Program-made: the position numbers and the translations under genes
The notes under the pieces: generated by a model
Seen by the model: the letters and a program-made list of their open reading frames with translations, nothing else
The model's database searches: none
What the model was told of the DNA's origin: nothing
Shown here: one piece after another, positions 47,501-56,500 of the stretch
Layout of the letters: the number at the start of each line of letters is the position of its first letter
How positions within the stretch are numbered: position 1 is the stretch's first letter
Assembly (NCBI RefSeq): GCF_041146395.1
Contig: NC_091002.1
Coordinates: forward strand, 8,302,501 to 8,366,500
Source: Eulemur rufifrons
Taxonomy: Eukaryota > Chordata > Mammalia > Primates > Lemuridae
DNA: 64,000 nucleotides
Reading direction: 5' to 3'

Positions 47501-50500
47501 TGCCTCCCCACCCCCACCCCCGGCCTCCCTGCAGCTCTCTCTGGTTTTGTGGGCCACAGAGATTGGCAGGGACATGAGGCAAAGAAGGTTTTACCCCCAG
47601 GCCAGAGGTGACCACTGAGGAGCCATCTCCCAGTCACAGAGGGGCAGAGTCCGCATGAACTCGGACACCCCACCTCGTGGGGACACACTCTGGCCCTAAG
47701 GCCGGCTGAACCCCAAGCCCTCCCAGGGCTCCCGGCCAAGGCAGTGCCCCGGCTCCCCCAGACCAGCGTGGCGGTCACTCTGTACCCTGAAGGCCCCCAC
47801 TGGCCTCTGCACCCCACTCCCTAGGCAAGATCAAGCAGTCCACATAACGTCTCCTTGATTTAATAAAAAGCTTGTTCGTTTTAAAGAACTTTAGATTAAC
47901 TGGGTTTGGATCATTTGATGTTTTTATTAAAAAAAAGAAAAACGAAGACACACACTAGTCAACTTCAGAGAGATTTTAAAATAACAGATTCCATCATTCC
48001 GCTAAGATTTAACAGGCTCTTCAGTGAGACTACACTGTCCTTGGGGAAGTGACACACCTCTGGGAACAGGGATAGGTGTTTCCCGGGGGCCTGGGGCAAG
48101 GTCAGCGCTGACTGAAACAGTCCCTGTACAGCAAAGGAGCAAACAAACCCAGCCCCAGTGAGCCCCGCCTGAGGGAGGGAGGAAGAGGCAAAAGGGAAGA
48201 GGATGCTGTCAGCCCACTTCCAACCAAAGGCACCTCGCAGCTGAGTCTGCGCAAGTGCAGCACCACTGATCTCCAGGAAGTGGCCAAAGTCAAAAGACCC
48301 ATGGAAGAGAGGATCATTAAACTGGAAAGTCTCCATCGTCAGAGAAAGGACCAAGGCTAGGACAAGTATGAAGGGACAGCCCTGGGTCTAGTTCTGAGCT
48401 TCCTAGCAGCCAAGAGGAAAAGGGCTCAAGAGGTTATACAGTTCCCACTGTCCAATAGAAGAAGCCTTCAGCTTCTTTGGGAAGGACAGGCTCTGCCTCA
48501 CTCTGGATCACCTTCACATAAGGGGCACTGGAGAAGAAAGAGGGTTCCTCCACAGCAGCTCTCCACGTGACCAGTCCTCATGGCACCGGTCCTGGCTGCA
48601 CTGGGCTCCATGTGCTGGGCTGGCAGGGTCGTGGAGGAGGGGCAAGCATGAGGAAGGCTTCCTGCTCTCAATGGACTGCTGGTGAGAGGGCTGAGAGGAG
48701 ACAGGGAAGCAAGCTGAATGTGTGAATAGCGGGGCTGAGCCAGGCCTGGGCATTGGCTGGGAGGTGGGTGCAAGACACACAATGGCAGGAGGGAGAAGCT
48801 TCCCTGGGATGGCCCCCAGGAAAGGCCCTGAGATCAGAAATGTCGCCTTGCTCTGGGAGGTGGCTGTGACCACCAATTTAAGAAGGTGAGTGGGTGTTCT
48901 CACTTAAGAGAGTCGCTGTGTGTCCTGTTGAGATCTCCACCAGACTGATGCTCAGGGTTCCATCTAGGAGTGGGCAGGGTGGGCTGCACATCCCTTTTGG
49001 ATGGGATGGGGAGATGGGGACAGGGAGGAGGGTGACTCCAAGGATCATGGCTCCGCTTCCCTGGAGTAGAAGATAGCCTACTGGGTAGTCTTCATGGCCC
49101 ACAGGCTGGAAGAGGGAGTGCTTAGGGATGGGCAGATGGATGGAAAGAAGGATGAATGGATGGATGAAGGTAAGGATGAATGAATGGGTAGAAGAAAGAA
49201 AGGAGGCTGGATGCATAGACGGACAGGTGAGTGGGTGGATGGATGGGTGGGTAGTTGGACAGGTGGATGAGTGGGTGAGTGGATCAATGAAAGGAATGAA
49301 GGAAGACAGGCAGAAAGGGTGGATGGATGGATGGATGGATGGAAAGATGGATGGATGGGAGGATGGGTGGGTGCATGGATGGGTGAATGGTGGATGAATG
49401 GATGGATGGGAGGATGGATGGATGTATGAGAGGATGGGAGGATGGATGGATCAGTGGGTGGATGGATGGATGGGAGGAAGGATGATGGATGGAGAGATGG
49501 ATAGATGGATAGGTGGATGGATGGGAGGATGGACGGATGGATGGATGGATAGGTGGATGGGTGGATGAATGGGAGGATGGATGGATAGATGGATAGATGG
49601 ATGGGTGGATGGAAGGATGGACGTGAGCAAGCTCACACAGAACCTGTGATGGGCCCTGGTCCCAGAGCTAAAAGGGGGGGGGTCTCAGCCCTGGGAGAGT
49701 GTCCATCACCTTAGCTGCCCCCCGCCCCGGTTAGCTCTTTACCTTTGATGTGCTTGTCCTGGAATTCTGTGAGAAAGCGTGTGATGCGGTCCGAGGGGAT
49801 GGCAAAGGAGATGCCAGCAGCAACCTTGAGCGTGTTGATGCCAATGACCTCGCCATCCTGAGCAGGGAGGTCAGAGTGGGGTCACGGGGGGTGGAGCAAG
49901 CACACTGCTGCCCACAGAGCACCATGTCTACAGCTCTGCTTCCAGAGGCTGACCCTGGCTGTCCACGCCCCACTTGAGAAGCTCCCAGGGCAGCCCCAAC
50001 TGTCCTGGAAAGGTTGCTCTTGGGGCCACATCTGTATCAGTGACCCCACCTCCCCTCCCTGGAAAGTGTCGTGGGGAAGCTCGCAGCTGGGGCCTGCCTC
50101 CTAGGCTCCGGCCGCTGCGCCCTGAGAAGCAGTGCCCGCTGGGCCCAGGGCACCTCCAGGCCACATCCAGAGGGGTGGCCCATCTACCCTTCCTTTCAGA
50201 AGTTGGGGGTGAGTGGGGCCAGTGGCTCCCCTTACTCTGTCTCCTTGGAGCCCTGTTCCGGCAGAAGGCTGGTGCCGTCTTGCCAGGATCTGCCCAGGAC
50301 TGGGACCTCACCCTCGGCAACTCCTGGGAAGGAGACCCTCCCGGCCACAGCGGGGCTGAGGTGCTGACACCCTGCCAGAGCCTGGCCAGCTCACCAGGGG
50401 ACCCCTTTGGGGCCTGGGGCAGAGCCTTGGACCAGGGCACCCCTGTCCTCCTGGTCCCTGGGAGCTCATGATGTGGCAGGACCCAAGAGTGTCGGATCTG

Positions 50501-53500
50501 GGGGATGGAGGTTTTGCGTCCACCCTCGCCCTGTTTGCCCATCCTCAGGCCTGCACGGCGTGTAGTGGCCTCCTGACCCTGGCTTCCGGGCCTCCAGCTA
50601 AGCCACCCACGTGAGCTTTCTCGAAACCAGCTCATGCCTTCCACCCTGCCGAAAGCCCACAAGGGTTCTCGGGAGTGCAGGGTGAAGCCTGTCTGCACAT
50701 GTGGCCTGAGGCCCAGCAGGAAGGGGACTGCCAGCCCCTCGCACCGTCTGCTCATCTGACCTCTCCCCTCGGATCTCACGCTGTGCCTCCTCTCTGGGAG
50801 TTCCTTCTCCGGGACCCAGTTCCCTCAGTCTCTGTGGCTGTGTCGGACGCTCCCGGCTCCAGGAAGCCCTTCCTGTCTTGCATCAGCTGAGCCCTCCCTG
50901 CCCGGCCCCCTCCAGAGCGGGCTCGAGCTGCTCACATCACACAGGGGCTTGTCCATGTCTGGCCACTTTCTGCCTGAGGCTGGGACTGTGTCCAAGGAGC
51001 TCTAAAACATCTCACCTGGGATGAGGATGAGCCTAACTTTGGGGCCCAGGACAGAACTGGGGAGGGACGATTGAGGGGGTGGAAGAGAACGAGGGTGCTC
51101 TTCTCATCTCGCTCGCAAACCTGAGGGCAGGGAGTCCCGGGGGTGAGCGGCCGCACTCCTGCATCGCCCCTGCCCAGGCCTGGGCTGCTGTTCGCAGGTG
51201 ATCTGTCATTCCTGACAGCTGCCAGCATCTCTGAGGGGCACAGGTGGCATGTGCGGAGGGTCCTGCCCTCCTTCCAGGCCTCCAGCCCAGCCACCTTCCT
51301 GACTGTTGGGCCTGAAGGTTCTAGGGCCATTTGGTGGGTCCTGTTCCCCCTCGAGGCTGTGCCCCCCATATGAGAAGAGCCCCAGGAAACCAGAGACCCT
51401 GGTCTAGGGCACACTTACCAGGTTCACCAGCGGTCCTCCAGAATTCCCATACTGCAAGGGGAGGAAACAGGGCGTTAGCTGTGCTCGAGCCCTGCCTGAA
51501 GGTTCCTGGAGCTCCTGCAGCTCTAACTGAACCAGTGTAAGAGACACTTCATCAGGTCTCAGCCCAACAGCATCGAAAGGCCTCATGCTGTCCCCATTTC
51601 ACGGTAAGAAAGCCGAGGCCCACAGAGGCCAAGTGGATGCCACCCGATGACCTGGTTGGACGAGCTAGTGGTCTCCACCCACACCATGTGCTTTGGCGTC
51701 CCCCCCCGCCCCCGTCCAGGGATGAGCAGCACCCATGGGGAGAATGCAGAGGGGGGCGCTACTTCTCATCCTGCTGGCCCGGGGAGTCTCTACAAAGACT
51801 AAGCTTCCAGCAGAGTGCCCGGGCCACGGCAAGCCAGGGGGACTTCTGGGGCGTCTGGGCAAAGTGCTCTGTGAATGCAAAGGTGCCAGCCAACATAGCC
51901 GCAGTCACGAGAAGCAATGTTGCCTAGAGAGTGTCATTTGCACGGAGGTGTCTCCGGGGCCGTGGCCTTGCCTCTCATCTCTGAAAGGCTGTCCGAGTCA
52001 GGCCGGCACCTCTCACTCCCAGGGTACCTGGGTAGAAGGCACAGGGTCTGAGCTCCGCTTAATGCAAAGAAAGAACTTTCCAGCAAGCAGATGTGTCGAG
52101 TGACAGGACGGCCCTGGGGATGGGGCAAGCCTGGGCAGAGACCACCTCATGGTCTTGGGCATGCTTGGTGGGCACCAGCCTCCCGCCCCAGCACTCACGT
52201 TGATGATGGCGTCTGTCTGGATGTAGTCCATGTCCGAGTCCCGGAGGCCCAGCTCCTTGCCGTCCCGCTGGGCGGTGCTGACAATGCCCGTCGTCACAGT
52301 GTTCTGCAGGGCGAAGGGGCTGCCGATGGCCACCACAAACTCACCAGGCCTCAGGTCTGCTGAGTGACCCAGCAGCAACACGGGGAGCTTTTTCTAGGGG
52401 ACGGAAGGGGAGGACACAGAGAGGGAGGCTCAGCCATCCACCTGAGGCAGGGACCAGGCTGAGATCCCGGCAGTTGGTCCCAGGGAAGGCAGGTGCTGCT
52501 GTATACAGCCCTCAGGGGTAAAGGCCCCGGCAAGGTGCCAGCGCAGACCAAGGCCAGGACAGCCTCCAGCTGAGACCCAGGGCTAGGGTCCAGGGAGTGG
52601 AGGCTCAGCTGTGCCAGCGAGAAAAGGTCTCCCCAGGGCAGGCGACAGGTATCCATCGTGGGCAGGTATGCAGAGAGTCCAGCTGCACATGGCCTCGGAG
52701 GTCCTCGAGCCCAGTGGTCCCTGGTTTCTCTGAAAATGTGGTAGAAGCTCCGGACAGCACTACGCCATATGCACTGCACACAAACTGCTGCATTTGAGGG
52801 GGAGCTCTGCAGGTCCCTGGAGCCCAGCTAAGGACCCTGGGAGCCTCAGTTTTGGAATCCTTGAACCAGCTCACTCTGATCTCCCAATATAGACACAGAG
52901 AGACTGAGGCCCAGAGAGGCAAAGTGACTTAGCCAAGCTCCACCTCCCCCTGCTCCTCCCGCCACTGAGACACCTGCACACTCTTCTCTTGCTTTCGCTG
53001 GGCCCAGCGGAGCCTGTCTGTCTGTCTGACTTTACACCTAGCCTGGGAGCGCAGAGCAGCCGTGCTCTGGGTGCCGGAAGCTGCACGGAGCGTGCTCCAA
53101 GGAGGTGCCACGCGTGTGCATGTGAAATCGGCGAGGGCAAAGCTCTGTCAATCGCACCCACGTGGGTCTCCTGCTTCCGGTTTTGCTCCAGTCCCCGGGA
53201 GAGGCTGGGAAGGGTCCGGGGACCTCTCGCACCACTCTGCAGCTTGCCGTGGGTCTGCGGACGGCCAGGCCAATGGGCCGCACTCCAATTCTGGTCCCCA
53301 AACCTCGGACCCTGTGGACGGCCCCATTGCCCCCGCCCACTGCTCTTTCCAGTCTTTTCCCTTTTGCTGTTTGTCACCACGTCAAATGAGGAAGTTTTTA
53401 CTTAAGAGTTGTTTTTCATAACAGCTATCAACGAAAGAAGAAAGGCAAAATCCACCAGGGGGAGTGGTGCGGGGCCCGCTGGCAGGCGTGCGTGGGCGTT

Positions 53501-56500
53501 CTCTGTGCTGTGGGAAAAGTGAAGCTTCAGTCTGTGACACGGAGGCCCCCGAGGAGGAACCAGGCCTGCGCAGCTGGAAGGCGAGGACCCAGAGAGGCGA
53601 CATCTTTAATTGCTGAGTGGCCACAGAGTGAGAGACGATGATGTCTGAGACCCCCAGGGAGGCTGCGAGCTGGGAAAGGGTAAGCCCGTCCTCCCGTGCC
53701 ACCTCACGGTGTGGAGAGGCCCCAGGCAACCCCGCTTCGGCCCACCTACAGCGACGTAACTGCAACATTGGGCATGACCAGAGCAACCTGGAGCGAGGCC
53801 TGGGTCCTAGCCGAGCGTGCTGGCTCTTGCCCTGGTTAGCTGTGATCTTGGGTGCGTTCCCTAACCTCCCCGAGCCTCAGTTTCCGCATCTGAAGTCCCA
53901 GGATAATGAGGGCCCTTCCTCGCAGGCCGTGGTGAGAACTGTATGCCGGCCTTTCAGAAACGGCTGGTGGTAGTGATGGGAGGGTTACTTCAGCCCTAGT
54001 ATAGGAGGCACCGACGTGGAGACAGAGGAATGGGGCACTGTCCCTCTGCCACCCTGTAGGGACAGTTGTATACCCAGGAGTGGGCCCGGGGTGGGGGGAC
54101 AATGAAGAACCTCCTTGGGGAGCAGTGTGGGCCCCCCACTGTGGGCCGCCTGCTCCTGACTCTGCCCTGCACCTGGCGGCTCAGGGAGTGCAGTCTGGGG
54201 CCCAGAGACCCGGGTTCCAGGCCCAACTTGACCCCTGACCCTGAGCAAACTGCCAGTCCCATCTGGGCCTCGGTTCCTCCAAGCATCCCCTGGGAAGGTA
54301 GACTAGCACATCCTGGGGTCTGGAGTCTGGGGAAGAGGCCCCGTGGCAGCCTGGGACACCTGCCCTCCCCGCCTGTGCCACTCACTTTGGGATGGATCTT
54401 GATGGTGGCGATGTCGGACTTCTTGTCGATGTCCTTGATCGTAGCCTCGTAGGAGTCTCCGTTCTGCAGCTGCACTTTCAGCTGCTGCCGGCCCGAGACG
54501 GCGTTGGTGCTGGACACCACGTGGGCGTTGGTGACGATCAAGCCAGCCTCCGACATGATGAAGCCCGAGCCGCTGGACAGCGGCACGTTGCGGCCAAACA
54601 GAGGGTGTCTGCAGGCAGGCAAGCACAGGGGCGCTCAGTGGGCGCTCAGTGGGCACTCAAGCTGGGTCTGGCCCAGTGGTGGGGGTGCAGGAAGGTGGGT
54701 TTAGAGTCCCTTGGGCCCTGGTTTGAATCCCGGCTCTGCTACTTACAAGCCACTTAAGCCTGGACCTATTCCACAGCCATAAAGAGGTAATGATGCCTGT
54801 CTCTGATGAGGCGGGACAGCGTGAGTGTCAGACGACTCAGCGCACACTCACCACCCTGGCTGCGGAGCGCCGGAGCCAGACAGGCCGGGATTCCAATCAC
54901 AACCGCAGTCCCCACTAATTAACTGCCTGGCCTTGGGCGGTCATTTAAGCTCCCTGAGCCTCAGTCTCCCCACTGAGGAAATGGGATACAACACCCACTG
55001 GGTGGCACTGCCCGGTGGCACTTTAGACATTTCAGTGCACTCCCTCAGGAGGAAGACACACCAACACACGTGCAGCACCCACCGGAGCTGCCAGCCATAG
55101 GTGCCCAGGAACGGGGGCTCCCTGAAGAGCCAGGGGCAGGTCCCCAACTATGCAGGGGGCTGAGCTCAGGGGCGGGGGGCGAGAGGCTTATTCCCTCCAC
55201 CCTCCACCCTCCACCCCCACCTCCACCCTCCACCCCCACCTCCACCCTGGCCGGCTGCCTGAAGCCCCAAACGCGGCAGTGCTGGTGGCAGGCTCTGCCC
55301 TGTGAATCCCACACCAGGCAGACACAGAGGGACGAGTGCTGGACACCCCGATGGACAGCGGCTCACAGGCACAGGGTGACACCAGCCTCAGCAACTATCT
55401 CTGTAAAACGGGACTGAGTGGGCAACACAGCCGGTGCGGGTTCTGCCCTTGGTGTTTGCTGATGGGGGGCCGTCCCAGCCCTTACCACAGCCCCACTCCC
55501 AGGCCGGGAGGGAGGAGGAATGCCGCACGCAGCTTGGGGCCTTAGGACGGAGTGTCTCTGGGACCCCGCACAGGGCCTGCACAGAGCAAGTGCTCAGTCC
55601 CTGAGGCTGCTCAGTAGAGATGAGCCCGGAACCATGCTCGAGAGACGGAACAGAACGGGTGGGAACATCAAGCACAGTCTCCGCAGAGTGCAGAAGTGTC
55701 GCCTCAGCCTATAGTACTGGGACAACGGCTAACGCCACAGGGAACTGAGCCAGAAACGAGGACATTTAATGCTCATGGCCACCCTGCATGCAGGCGTCTC
55801 GGTGGGTCGTGTCCCCTACAAAGATATGTTCAAGCCCTGAGCCCCCGACACCTGTGAGTGTGGTCGTACTGGGAAACACTATCTTTGCAGGTGTAATGAA
55901 GTTAAAACAGTCAGACTGGAGCAGGCTGGGCCCTAATCCAGGGCCTGGCATCTTTATAAAAGGGAAATGCAGACAGAGGCACAAGGTGAAGGCCATGAGA
56001 TGAGGCAGGAACTGGGGCTCAATGTCTGCAAACCGAGGGGCACCAAGGATTGCCGGAAACCAGGAGAGGCCAGGAGAGAGGCCGAGAAGAGAGCTTCTCA
56101 GAGCTTACAAAGGAACCAACCCTGCTGACCTCAATGTAGGACTTCCGGCCTCCCAGACTGTGAGAGAATGAATTTCTGCTCTTTCAGGCCACCTAGTCCT
56201 TGGTGCTTTGTTACAACGGCCCTGGGAACCTCCTGCGGTACAAAACTCTCAGGGCTCCACTTTACTGGAGGGGAAACTGAGGCCCAGAGGTGCTGAACTC
56301 CTTGCCTATGTCAGGTAGGCAGGCAGAGGACAGGGCAGGGGGTTGTGCCCAGCAGCCTGGGCATCTGGCCCTCAGCCACCCCGCACGGTGACCACAGCGT
56401 CTGTCTACTCACATCCATGGCCAGGTTCCAACTCACCCAGCTCCCTGCGTGCCCCAGAGCAGGGCTGCAGCCGTGTTGCCCCAGGAGGCCCGGGGGGCCT

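Larger units (their letters stand above)
43711..49742 (-). other. HTRA3: HTRA3 intron between exons 6 and 8, holding the candidate exon 7
   Basis: The largest complete intron, 6.0 kb. It contains an L1 ORF2 remnant in the opposite orientation (44217-46440), GC-rich low-copy sequence (46450-47850), the candidate alternative exon 7 (47905-48527) and a GGAT-type tetranucleotide array (49126-49622). Confidence 0.9.

Noticed and set aside
47965..48354. Minus-strand open frame of 129 codons with balanced composition
   Set aside because: It falls within the candidate exon 7 3' UTR after an in-frame stop; no known domain. Kept only as a note.
49928..50779. Minus-strand open frame of 283 codons in HTRA3 intron 5
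   Set aside because: Intronic, no family resemblance, bounded by well-supported exons in other frames.
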